Source: Azolla caroliniana
Taxonomy: Eukaryota; Polypodiophyta
Direction of reading: 5' to 3'
Assembly: GCA_043228905.1 (NCBI GenBank)
Contig: JBHGNT010000013.1
Coordinates: 10,726,001-10,790,000, forward strand
Length of the DNA stretch: 64,000 nt
Shown one piece after another: positions 13,101 through 23,389 of this stretch. The notes beneath the pieces were generated by a model. That model saw nothing but the letters and a program-made list of their open reading frames with translations, searched no databases and was not told the DNA's origin. The translations under genes and the position numbers were made by a program. Positions within the stretch are counted from its first letter, which is position 1, and each line of letters opens with the position of its first letter.

Positions 13101-13470
13101 TGTCCATGGCCCGATTTTCGCGCCACCCAGGCACACCTACCCACCCTTCGATTCAACTGGCCGTTGTTCCCCCGACCCCCGCACACATCCCCGACCGAAC
13201 CCGACATGATCCGGGCCATGCGACGATTCCTACGTACATACCTTGACGTCCTGGACCCCGACATTCAAGGCAGCCTTCGTTTCCTACAACTTCTACTCAT
13301 TCTCCTTGACTCTGGCCCGTACGAAGCCCCCCCCTTCCAACGGCACAACCACCCAGCGTGGGGCCTCGCCTTCAATTTGAACAAAGGTCCCACTCGCCGC
13401 CAACTGGTCGACCTTTGGACCCGCATCCCCGCAACCTACAAATGGGATTTTGAAACCATGATAGACACGT
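10143..13470 (+). pseudogene. Decayed long ORF of element K (unrecognised protein)
   Basis: I do not recognise this protein. An N-terminal globular part (FFLGIGLWGVLPELVNRFL, then ADICAMLHLPLEGA) runs from about 10300 to 11160 and changes frame at a run of C near 10469. A Pro/Ser/Thr-rich linker follows. From about 11550 to 13470 a single frame carries a coiled-coil stretch (about 11907-12160, e.g. SEITTLKAERDGMVHQV) and a further globular part, broken by stops near 11781, 11826, 12396, 12636 and 12873. The nested A1 insertion at 13471 interrupts the frame, which resumes after 18102. It could be a gag-like or plant transposon-associated protein. Confidence 0.5.
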
Positions 13471-14156
13471 TGTCGCATTGCTACGCACGTGCATGGAGAA
13501 GGGCGGGACCACGGGGGTCTTGGACTAAGGAGTAGGGGAGAAGGAATCGGACATGGAATGGAAGCTTTGCTCAAGAAGAAGAAGAATGAACAAGAGATTA
13601 GATCGAACAAGAGGAAGATGGAGACAAGATGATCAACAAGATGTATTAAAACGAAATGAACGATTACAAAATGGTGGCCGCATAGGCCGCACCAAACGAC
13701 TACTCGAAATGCTAACCCTAACCCTAACGCTTGACCTATGTGGTATACCTTGCACACTCAAAATAGGCAACCCCCACAATGGTGCCTTCCCTCTCCTTTT
13801 ATAGCACAAGGAGGGAAGACCGTTTACAAAAACGAGACTAGAATATCCCCTTTCATTCAAAGGGGATATTTGCCTTGATTTGGGGAGGGTGAGATTGATG
13901 GCCCCTTAACTCCCACCTCCTCACAAACAACTAGGTACCTATGTACCGCATAGTACCTCTCTCTCTCTCTCTCGCGTGGATGTGCGCACAAGACCACATC
14001 GCCTTTATACCTTAGGGATCTTATGGGGCATTTCTAGCACCATACCCTTTTCCCCTATTATTATTACAAATACATTATGTACGTGTGCAACGTTGCACAT
14101 CGCTCTTTGGCTCTCGTTGCTCGGGTTTCCGCTCGTGAACGAAAATCTTCACAACA
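13471..14156 (-). repeat. 3' LTR of element A1
   Basis: 686 bp and almost identical to 17417-18102, differing near the end (CACAACA versus CACGACA). Contains a TATA-like TATAAAAGGAGAG on the minus strand near 13804 and the GGGACCACGGGGGTCTTGGAC motif at 13505-13525. Confidence 0.9.
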
Positions 14157-14168
14157 TCCGCCCCCCAC

Positions 14169-17100
14169 CTAACCGCACATCCACTGGTATGTACCAAAAC
14201 ATAGGGGAGAGAACACGAGATTTTCGGCCACGACGACCGGCCGAGTCCTTAGCGCCCTCGTGGGCCCGCCTGGTTTTGTCCTCCACTTCGAGCAAGACCA
14301 CCCCGTCCACACGAACCACCGCCGCCTTCCGGTCCACCATCCTCGCTGAATGGTCTCGAACCGTCGGCGCCATCCGATCTGCCACACTCGACGATGTTCG
14401 CCGAGTTGTTGCCTCCACCCGATCCGCCACGTCCACCGTGGGTCCTTGAACCACCGACTGCATCCGACCCGCCGTATCCGATGCCCATGCTTTCCTCCCC
14501 GTTCGGCCCTCCCGAACGCCGTCGCCGACCCGGTTGCTCTTCCTTTGTCCGCCTCGTATATCCTCCGGATGCGCTCCCGGTCGCATGCCAGATTCCGCCC
14601 TTTGTGTGCCGCACACCTCGGCGTGCCGATTCTCTCCGCTCCGCGCTTGCCTTCCGTAGGCTTTCCCCGTTGTTCACCGTGCTCTCTCGCGGTAGAGCGT
14701 ACTGTCATCCAGACCTCTGTGTCAGTGTCCCTCGAGGCTCTCGTTACCGCTTCGCCTCGACTTGCGCCCTCTTGGCCCGCTTGGCCTTGCATGCCCTCCG
14801 GGAAGCCGCGCTTCCTGTTCCCGGCGCGTAGCCCGTTGCTCTCCACGCACCTTCTTCGGTTCTCAAGACACGACTCTCCGCTCATGCCGATCACGCTCGG
14901 CCCATGTCGTCGGTCTTGGTGTTTCGCCGCGCCGTTCTTCGTCCTGCGCTTGCCTCTCGAAGACTTGACCCGACCGTCATCGTCGGTCAATCGTTGTCGC
15001 CCATCCGCCGTATGCATGCTTGTGTCTTGGCCCTCCACCGGCCGTATTGCATGCGTCTCATGTCGCGCTTCCGCCGTAGACCCGACCTCCGTGTCGGTCT
15101 CCAACTCCTCGCCGCCACCCACCGTTTCTTCATTCTCCTTTCTATCCGCGACCGCCGATGCCTCACGGGTAGGTGTGGAGGGTTCCTCCCACTCTCGGTC
15201 CACCACCGAGTCCTCGCCTCTCAAAGGCTCAATCGGTCCACCGTTTCTGGTCACTCGTTGACGCTCTCTCGGATGCATGCTCGTTCTTGGGCCCTTCACC
15301 GACCGTAATGCATGCTTCGTGTTATGCCCTTCATCCGCTGTAGACCCGACCTCCGCGTCGGCCACTTCTTCCTTTGTCACCGTAGCCTGTTCCGACCCGG
15401 GCTCGCCATCTTGGACCCGCTCGTCCATCATCTCATATCGGATACCCGCTCCAATAACTTTGTCCGCTTCGGCCTCCGACTCCTCGCCGCCACCCGCCGT
15501 CTCTCCGGTCTCACGTTGATCCGCAACCGCCGAAGTCTCTAGAATGGGTGTGGAAGATCCCTCTCGCTCTCGGTCTTCTAGCAAGCCGCGATCACCGTGC
15601 CCACCAGGCCTCCTATCCTCACGGCCACCGCCCATCTCTCCGGTCTTATGTCCGCGCTCGGGCGCAACCGCCGAAGTCTCCGGCCCCGGTGTCGAGGGAT
15701 CTCGCCTCCGTCCGCTACAAACCTCCTCTTCGTCATTTCGGTTGCCCGCCTTGCCGCCGCCACCGTCCGTCTCTCTAGGTCTCACACCGGCTCTCGGGCC
15801 GGTTGCCGGAGTCTTTAGGACCGGTGTGTGGAAGGTCGCGGCACCGCCGCTCATCTCCTCTTCTTCCTCGATTTCGCAAGCCTCGAGTATGCTCGCGAAA
15901 TCCTCGTAGAACGTTTCGGGCAACCGTGTCTCAAAACTTTCGCCCACTCTCGAAGTGGCGTCCATTGCTCCGTAGATATCGGCCTCATCCATGGCCGTCC
16001 TCTTTCCACAAGTCGAGAGGGTCGCTCACTCCGCACCCTCTCCCACATCGTCGCCGTAGTCGCCCGCCTTGCCGCCGCCACCGTTCGTTACCCTAGGTCT
16101 CACGCGGGCACTCGGGCCGGCCGCCGGGGTCTCTTGAACCGGTGCGTGTAAGGTAGCAACGCCGCCGCTCGTCGATGCTATGCCCGTAGCCACCTCCATT
16201 CGGACATCGTCGTCCGTGGCTACCCCACCTCCGTATATGCCTTCCACGGTCTCCTTACCGTTGTCTCGGTTGCCCGCCTTGCCGCTGCCACCGCCCGTCG
16301 CTCTAGGTCTCACGCCAGCAATCGGGCCGACCGCCAGTGCCTCTAGGGCCGGTGTGTGTAAGGTCGCGGCACCGCCGCTTGTCTCCTCCTCACTCGATGT
16401 TTCGGGCCGCCATGTCCCGAATCCGTAGTTACCGGCCTCCATGGCCGTCCATTCGCCGCAAGACGAGAGGGTCGCTCTTTTTGCACCCTCTCCCATGTCA
16501 CCATCGTGGTCGCCCGCCTTGCCGCCGCTACCACCCGTCACTCTAGGTCTCACACCGGTTTTCGGGCCGGTTGCCGGAGTCTCTAGGCCCGGTGTGCATA
16601 AGGTCCCGGCACCACCGCCCGTCTTCTCCCCGCTCGATGTTTCGGGCCTCCATGCCCGAACTCCCTCATGTCTGCTTGAACCGGCGATCGCCGCCTCACC
16701 GTCCCTGACCTCGTCCTCGGTCGATCTTTCTCCGCATGTCGAGAGGGTGGCTCGCTCCGCACCCTCTCTCGTGGTACCGATGTACCATTCTCTTTCGGCC
16801 TCCTCATCCTCCGATCTGCTCGGCCCCGACTCCGCAATAAGCCCTTCTTCGGCTTCGATTTGTGCCTCTACAATCTCGTACGCTTCCCGCACCAAGGCTT
16901 CGATGTCGAGCTCCTCCGAACCGATTTGCGTTGAGCTCTCTTCCGGCGGTAGTGCGTAGTCGGTCACCGCTCTCTCTTCTCTGCCGCTCACGGGCCGCGT
17001 TGTGGCCGACCGCCTCTCATCGCATTGTATGCACGCCCATTCCACCGCGTTCCAATCTTCGGTGAGGCCGTACGCCCCTTCATCGTCTTCGAGGTAGGGA

Positions 17101-17399
17101 AAAATGGCCATTCTTCCCCTTTCATTGACCGACTTCAAGAATAGTGGGACCTTGTCCGCCCCCACTGATTCTTGATCCCGGACCGAAAGTTGGGAAAACT
17201 GGAGATCGAACTCCCGGAATGCCTTCATTGCGCTTCGAGGAGCCTTTGCCGACGACACCCATAGATCGAACTCACGTCGATCGTACTTGTACGCCTCTTC
17301 CCGTCTTCCTCTCCTTCTTGCGAAATCCCTTGCCATTCTCGTAATTACTTCCGCGATGTCTCTGGCTTCCATCTCCTTCCTCCCTTGCCGCCTCTTCAC
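14169..17399 (-). pseudogene. Gag-like ORF with tandem protein repeats (element A1)
   Basis: Two blocks, 17399-16026 (457 residues) and 15992-14169 (607 residues), lie in one frame. A single TGA at 16028-16026 separates them; repeat comparison indicates CGA (Arg) changed to TGA. The N-terminus resembles the A2/B gag core (FREFDLQFSQLSVRDQ, then FLKSVNERGR). The rest is several degenerate copies of a unit containing SGGAATLHTP, GVRPR and GGGGKAG. No zinc knuckle or protease was found. Without the one stop the frame would be about 1077 codons. Confidence 0.75.
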
Positions 17400-17412
17400 G
17401 TCGGGTTCACCA
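17395..17412 (-). other. Primer-binding site of A1
   Basis: Minus-strand TGGTGAACCCGACGTGAA, four bases inside the LTR end at 17417. It matches the A2 site at 47142 exactly. Confidence 0.8.
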
Positions 17413-17416
17413 AATA

Positions 17417-18102
17417 TGTCGCATTGCTACGCACGTGCATGGAGAAGGGCGGGACCACGGGGGTCTTGGACTAAGGAGTAGGGGAGAAGGAATCGGACAT
17501 GGAATGGAAGCTTTGCTCAAGAAGAAGAAGAATGAACAAGAGATTAGATCGAACAAGAGGAAGATGGAGACAAGATGATCAACAAGATGTATTAAAACGA
17601 AATGAACGATTACAAAATGGTGGCCGCATAGGCCGCACCAAACGACTACTCGAAATGCTAACCCTAACCCTAACGCTTGACCTATGTGGTATACCTTGCA
17701 CACTCAAAATAGGCAACCCCCACAATGGTGCCTTCCCTCTCCTTTTATAGCACAAGGAGGGAAGACCGTTTACAAAAACGAGACTAGAATATCCCCTTTC
17801 ATTCAAAGGGGATATTTGCCTTGATTTGGGGAGGGTGAGATTGATGGCCCCTTAACTCCCACCTCCTCACAAACAACTAGGTACCTATGTACCGCATAGT
17901 ACCTCTCTCTCTCTCTCTCGCGTGGATGTGCGCACAAGACCACATCGCCTTTATACCTTAGGGATCTTATGGGGCATTTCTAGCACCATACCCTTTTCCC
18001 CTATTATTATTACAAATACATTATGTACGTGTGCAACGTTGCACATCGCTCTTTGGCTCTCGTTGCTCGGGTTTCCGCTTGTGGACGAAAATCTTCACGA
18101 CA
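17417..18102 (-). repeat. 5' LTR of element A1
   Basis: 686 bp partner of 13471-14156. It ends TTCACGACA in plus-strand reading, followed by ACGC and the resumed K sequence. Confidence 0.9.
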
Positions 18103-18389
18103 ACGCGTTTTCCCCCCGCTTACATAAGGTTTTGTCGAAACCCCCTTTCTCCCTTCGCCGGCCACAACACCTACACCTGGCTCACCAGCCCCAAGAAAGA
18201 TTTCTTCACAACAACCGAGCAACTGCAGGAAATCCGGCTACCATCACTGAACATCCGCCGTCTTCGCCATCATCTCCGCCGCCACCCGCCCCCTGACGAA
18301 CCCCCCTACTGAATTCTACTCGCCCCCGACGCCCGAAGCTCGCCTCCCACAATGCACTCGGGAGTGTGCACTCATTAGGTTGGGGGGGA
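18103..18389 (+). pseudogene. 3' end of the K ORF and polypurine tract
   Basis: The frame interrupted at 13470 resumes here and ends near 18305. The G-rich tract at 18379-18389 immediately precedes the K 3' LTR. No domain recognised. Confidence 0.5.
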
Positions 18390-18956
18390 TGTTAAGCGTT
18401 GGGATAACAACACAACCAGTCACGAATAAGAACGCATCAACAAGGACGTAGTACGAAGAGGAAACGACAAGAGGAAAGGAAAGCAAAGAGACGGCCAAAT
18501 GTGAAAGGCCCATACCCTAAACGTGAAAGCTATATAAACCACTTAGTAGTGGCTTTGTGGGGGTTCTCCCATTTGTAAAGATCTCCTATTGATTAGAGCT
18601 AGAGCTTCCTCTCCTCTGTCTTGTAAACCTTTGAGCTTAAGAGAGATTAGTGAAGTGTTGAGTTAGAGAACACTAATCTCTCTCCTTGTTGGTGCTAGAC
18701 CTCTTAGCAAAGAGGGTTAATAATAGACATACTCTTGCTTCTTATTGTCTATACTATTGATCTATTGTTTATGAGAGAGAGCTTGAGAGAGTGAGAGAGA
18801 TATCGTGCTTAATCATTTACTAATCGTTGAGTGAGTGTGAGGCTCGGAGGTATCCGACAACCATCTCCGCTCGATTCGCCATCAAGAGGGTATACGCCGG
18901 TCCGAATCCCGCACGACATCGAGGAGCCTACTCCATCAATACATAGATCCTTAACA
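18390..18956 (+). repeat. 3' LTR of element K
   Basis: 567 bp, TGTTAAG...CTTAACA, followed by TAGGC. Differs from the 5' LTR at only a few positions noticed by eye. Confidence 0.9.
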
Positions 18957-19171
18957 TAGGCCAACACATGGCACGACTGTGGGATAGTGCCTCGCACGTC
19001 GAACCCACAAGACAACTCCTTGATTTTTCGTGGAGTATGTCCAAGATGCTTTGGTCCAGGGGTTCAAGTGGCTCTTCGTCTGTTTCCCCTTGCTGATGCT
19101 TCCTCTCCGTCTCCTTCTCGGGCTGCTCTGGCTCTGGCCCCCTGACTTCCGTATCCGTCTACTCCATCCTT

Positions 19172-19452
19172 TGTGTCTCCGCCTGTTGATCCGACTTGAT
19201 GCTACGTGGAAGTCCCCCGTTCCGGTTGTTGCTCTTTATCATTGATGTTTATCTGTTCAACGTTTTTCTCCACTTCCTTCCGTCATCGCTCCCGTTCATA
19301 AACAATAGATCAATAGTATAGACTGTGTCTCCGCCTGTTGATACAACTTGATGCTACGTGGAAGTCCCCTCTTCCGGTTGTTGCTCTTCATCATTGATGT
19401 TTATCTGTTCAACGTTTTTCTCCACTTCCTTCCGTCATCGCTCCCGTTCATA
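19172..19452. repeat. 129-bp tandem duplication with LTR-derived filler
   Basis: Two 129-bp copies (19172-19300, 19324-19452), each starting TGTGTCTCCGCCTGTTGAT and ending CCCGTTCATA, flank a 23-bp filler at 19301-19323. The filler plus the preceding CATA (19297-19323, 27 bp) is the exact reverse complement of 18747-18773 in the K 3' LTR. Confidence 0.85.
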
Positions 19453-19577
19453 CCCTTCCAACTATAGGTGCAACTGTAGTTGGTCATCTTCAAATCCGTC
19501 AAGGAGCTTTCGAACCGCCTCTAACTGCGTTTTGACTAGGGCATAAAAATCATCCAACAATTCCTCTTGTATGGTGA

Positions 19578-20546
19578 CTATGCTTTCTTCATCCATCTTA
19601 TAGAAATTGTCGCTGACTTTCTTCCATCAGCTCGGAGGATCTGGAGTTCAATCACCAGTTTCGACCACTCATTCCATAGCTGCGCGGAACAATCGTCTAT
19701 TTTCATTTTCATTCGGTCCTTCCATCCTCCGACGATCATCCGGATGCGGTTAATCCCCATTTTGACATTGTCTTCTGTGGCTTCCTTTTCCTTCTTCAGT
19801 TGCTTAATTAACGTTGTTGTTGCCGTTTCTTGCACTTTATAATTATGGATCCGAGTTCGGTATGTTGTTTGCACCTTCTCCAATACACTACGGGATCGTT
19901 CTATTATTTTATTTTGAGTGTCAAGCAATTCAGACCGCTCTTTCGCCGTGTCGGTCAACAATTGCGTCGTTCTCTCTTCCAACAATTTCTCTTGAGCCGC
20001 TAGAGTCTCCATCTTCTCCTTGAGTTCTGCCCGGACCTCTTTCAACTTGTCCTACTATTGGTCATAATCCGTCTCCAGCTTTTTCTGATCCCAATACAAC
20101 TTGTCAAACTCCTCCGGTTTTTGCTTAAGACGCTGACTAACTCGTGATCTTAACCGATCGTCCCAGTCCTTCTGCTATCGGATTTCCTCTTGGAGCCTTT
20201 CTATCTCCGTCTCAACCATTCTCCGGATTTTATCCTTTTCTTGTTGCAACGTTTATTTTTCTTCCTTCAGCCGGTCCATGCTGCTATGCACTCATCCGAG
20301 GCAGTCTTCTGTCCTCCATTTATCTTCTTCGGTGGTCTTCCTTAGTTGCTTCTCCTTCTCTTTAAGTGCCGCTTGAGCAACCAATTCGTCCATGAGTGCT
20401 TCAACCTCCTTCTCTCTGGTGTTGTGTTGGCCCCCAATTCCGTCTCTTTTACTTGAGCTTCTTCCTGTGTTCTTACCGGAACTACCGGCTCCGTCTTTGT
20501 TGCATGGCCCATCTTTGCATGAATGGCCAATAGTTATTTGGCCCAT
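19578..20546 (-). pseudogene. Coiled-coil ORF remnant, unrecognised
   Basis: A single minus-strand frame encodes a highly charged alpha-helical protein (for example EEKMETL-like heptads near 20000, KEKEKQLRKTTEEDK near 20330). It is interrupted by several in-frame stops between about 20290 and 20050. The stops replace likely Gln codons (CAA/CAG to TAA/TAG). The downstream block 20045-19578 is 155 residues. It may be a gag-like or LARD ORF; no catalytic motif was seen. Confidence 0.5.
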
Positions 20547-20597
20547 TCCAACTCCGAGCCTCCTCTAATTCTTCAGTTGCAGTCCTCAACCGTTCCA

Positions 20598-21536
20598 TTG
20601 TCGCAAAGTTTCACGCGCGTGTGTTACTTGGGTGGGACCACGGGGGTCTTGGATGAGGGAGTACGAAGGGATAGAGAAGACCCGAGGTTTGCTTTACGAC
20701 AAGACTACTTCTCGGGCAAGGGCTCGTTGCCCCTTTGTGGGGCCGGGGCTTGTGTTGATCATGACTCGTCGAGTTTTCGAGATCACCGCATGAGCCAAGT
20801 GATCAAATGGGTACAAGCAAAGATGAGCACGCAAAATGAATGCACAAGGGGACGAGAACACAAACACGAATGCCCATATGTCTTTATGAGGAGGAGAGGT
20901 GCATGGGCACGCCCGAACGCTCCCTCGTCACAAGACGCTATTGTGAAGATCCGTCACTACGTGCAGATCGTGAGGCGGAACCGTCGGGGTTCTGGACCAG
21001 AAGGATTCGAAGTTTGCAAAAGCTTTAGCGAGAAAGTATTTAAGATAGATTGAAAGAGAGAGGGATTGAGATAAGATAGAACGCTTGACTTTAGATTGAG
21101 AGAGATATTAGGGTTGAACTCTTGACTTTAGATTTGAAGAACAAGATTGATACATCAATTGGATAACGAATTTTCTTACTTTTAATTTCTTGATTAATAC
21201 ATAGCTCCCTTTGATCTTTTTCGTCCACCCTTTTATAGATGCTCCCATGCATATGATGCATGTGAAGGTACAAGACATGCATACAATGCATGGAATGCAT
21301 GTGATGCATGTTTGCCATTTGGCGCTCATGCATCACATGTCACTCAATCAAGCTCTAATATGAGAATTTACATGTAAAGCTATAATGATAAGAATATAAT
21401 CCCTAAAGAAATGATTTGGCTTAATGGTAAGCCTATTGCTTCCTATCTTGGAGGTGCAAAGTTTGAGTCTTGCTTATATCTTTTTCTTTTATGCACCAAA
21501 CACTATTAGGCTTTTGGACCAAATCTCTTTAAGACA
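20598..21536 (-). mobile_element. Solo LTR, B-related, target duplication CCAT
   Basis: Begins TGTCGCAAAGTTTCACG and ends AAGACA, with CCAT at 20594-20597 and again at 21537-21540. The first ~340 bp match the B LTR, including the conserved motif at 20633-20653 and one copy of the ~106-bp repeat unit. From about 20943 the sequence is unlike B and holds a second variant of the motif (GAACCGTCGGGGTTCTGGAC near 20979). It is either a recombinant LTR or a distinct subfamily. Confidence 0.7.
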
Positions 21537-21540
21537 CCAT

Positions 21541-21874
21541 GCACCGCGATCAACCGATCCGACCGATCCGTTCGATTTGCATCCGTTTGTTAGCCGGCCG
21601 GCAAGGGAAGTCCAGAATGGGAAACGAGGGGATAATTAATAACCCGGAGCTAATTAAATATTTATATAAAATTATTATGATTTGAGAAGCAAACAGAAGG
21701 ACACAGAATCGGTATGCCGATCCGGATTCGGACTGGTTCGTAGCCGGTTGCCGGTTGGCACCGATCTGTACTTAAAGCCGGAGACCTATAAAAATGGCCC
21801 GACTAGATTGTAATCATTGGCGGATAATTAATAGAGTGTTGTTGTTCTGTATCTTAATCATTGTTAATTACCAT
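21541..21874. other. Unassigned, possibly LTR-derived
   Basis: Contains CCTATAAAAATGG near 21787, a TATA-like element, within CCGG-rich sequence reminiscent of Copia LTRs here. No partner copy was found in the window. Confidence 0.35.
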
Positions 21875-23358
21875 TGTCGTAAAGTTTCGCTCACGTGTGT
21901 TACTTGGGCAGGACCATGAGGGTCTTGAACTAGGGAGTACTCAAGGGATAGAGAAGACCCGAGGTTTGCTTTATGACAATACTACTTCCCGACCCCTTCC
22001 GAGCAAGGTCTCGTTGCCTTTTGTTTTGTGAGGCCGGTGGCTCTCGTTGATCACGACTCGTCGACCTTTCGAGATCACTACACGAGCCAAGTGACCAAAC
22101 GGGTACAAGCAAGATGAGCACGCAAGATGAACGCACAAGGGGACGATAACACAAACACGAATGTCCGTACGTCTTTACGAGGAGGAGAGGTGCATGGGCA
22201 CGCCCGAAACGCTCCCTCGTCACAAGACGTCGAACGTACGAGGAAGACACAAAACACACGCACAAATGCTCGTACGCCTTTATGAGGAGGAGAGGTGCAT
22301 GGGCACGCCCGAAATGCTCCCTCGTCACAAGACGGCCGAACGTACAAGGAAGAAACTTTACACACACACAAAATGCTCGTACGCCTTTATGAGGAGGAGA
22401 GGTGCATGGGCAAGCCCGAACACTCCCTCGTCACGAGACTACCGAAGGTACAAGGAAGACACAAACACATGCACAAAAATGCTCGCACGCCTTTATGAGG
22501 AGGAGAGGTGCATGGGCACGCCCGAAACGCTCCCTCCTCACAAGACGGCTGAATGTACAAGGAAGACACAAACACACACAAATGCTCGTACGTCTTTATG
22601 AGGAGGAGAGGTGCATGGGCACGCCCGAAACACTCCCTCGTCACAAGACGACCGAATGTACAAGGAAGACACAAACACACACACAAATGCTCGTACGCCT
22701 TGATGAGGAGGAGAGGTGCATGGGCATGCCCGAAACGCTCCCTCGTCAAAAGATGGCCGAATGTACAAGAAAGATACAAACACACGCACAAAATGCTCGT
22801 ACGCCTTTCTGAGGAGGAGAGGTGCATGGGCAAGCCCGAACGGTTCCTCATCACAAGACGGCCGAACGTACAAGAAAGACACAAACACATGCACAAATGC
22901 TCGTACGTCTTTATGAGGAGGAGAGGTGCCTGGGCACGCCCGAAACGCTCCCTCGTCACAAGACGACCGAACATACAAGGAAGACACGAATAAAGAAAGA
23001 AGGAGAGAAAGAAACACGAATGATATCGACCAAAGAGATAAATACTTGTTCGATTCCAACACAAAAGGACCATTTATAAAATAGGGTTTTGTTTACAATG
23101 GCAACTTATAGTTAACCACAAGCTCAATCAAAACAAAAATACTAAATGCCCTTAGAGACAAAAGCAAATCTGAACACGGCGAAGATGAACACACGAGCAC
23201 CACCAAAATGCCAATCCCAACGAACCACAACCACCCGAACGGCGAGCACACGGGCTCGCAACGACGAACGAGGCGGAGCAACGTCGAAGCAAAGAAGTTT
23301 GGGCTCACAAGCACTTCGAGTGCCGACGTGAAGAAGACGAGCACGTGGCGATGGGGGG
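21875..23358 (-). repeat. Truncated 3' LTR of element B
   Basis: Aligns with 28694 onward, including the motif at 21910-21930, until GATGAAGGGGT near 23358, where the two diverge. It is longer than its partner over the same span because it carries eight minisatellite units instead of three. Confidence 0.8.
22150..22990. repeat. ~106-bp minisatellite in the B LTR, 8 units
   Basis: Units share GAGGAGGAGAGGTGCATGGG, CGAACGCTCCCTCGTCACAAG and an ACACAAACACACGCACAAATG spacer. Eight cores can be counted at about 105-112-bp spacing. The same unit occurs three times near 28999-29280, four times near 31270-31670 and once near 20885. Confidence 0.9.
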
Positions 23359-23389
23359 ATGAAGGGGTGGAACTCAGACACCAATGTTG

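Larger units (their letters stand above)
13471..18102 (-). mobile_element. Non-autonomous Gypsy-type element A1, nested in K
   Basis: Two 686-bp LTRs (13471-14156, 17417-18102) flank 3.26 kb encoding only a gag-like repeat protein. Flanking ACGT (13467-13470) and ACGC (18103-18106) are a 4-bp target duplication with one change. In element sense the LTR starts TGTTGTGAAG or TGTCGTGAAG and ends GCGACA. The primer site TGGTGAACCCGACGTGAA is identical to that of A2. No protease, RT or integrase is present, so movement would need proteins in trans, and A2-type elements are the obvious candidate. Confidence 0.85.
8721..18956 (+). mobile_element. LTR retrotransposon K (LARD-like, no RT seen), hosts A1
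   Basis: Bounded by two 567-bp LTRs (8721-9287, 18390-18956) with TGTTAAG...CTTAACA ends. Flanks TAGGT and TAGGC are a near-match 5-bp target duplication. A G-rich polypurine tract (GGTTGGGGGGGA) abuts the 3' LTR, fixing plus orientation. After the 5' LTR comes ATTTGGCG, resembling the primer site of Tat/Athila-type Gypsy elements. The interior has a hairpin array and a decayed long ORF, but no reverse transcriptase, RNase H or integrase motif. It therefore looks like a large non-autonomous derivative. About 4.6 kb of its length is the nested element A1. Differences between the LTRs (roughly half a dozen by eye) make it older than A2, G and H. Confidence 0.85.

Noticed and set aside
13710-13726. 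AACCCTAACCCTAAC resembling telomeric repeat (also near 17656 and 30691)
   Set aside because: Only two to three short units inside LTR or unassigned DNA; the plant telomere unit is CCCTAAA. Not a telomere remnant.
14350-15909. Long plus-strand frames opposite the A1 gag ORF
   Set aside because: Shadows of the GC-rich minus-strand repeat ORF.
22161-23073. Repetitive 130-230-codon frames on both strands, seemingly a repeat protein
   Set aside because: They lie entirely within the LTR minisatellite and are not consistently open between copies.
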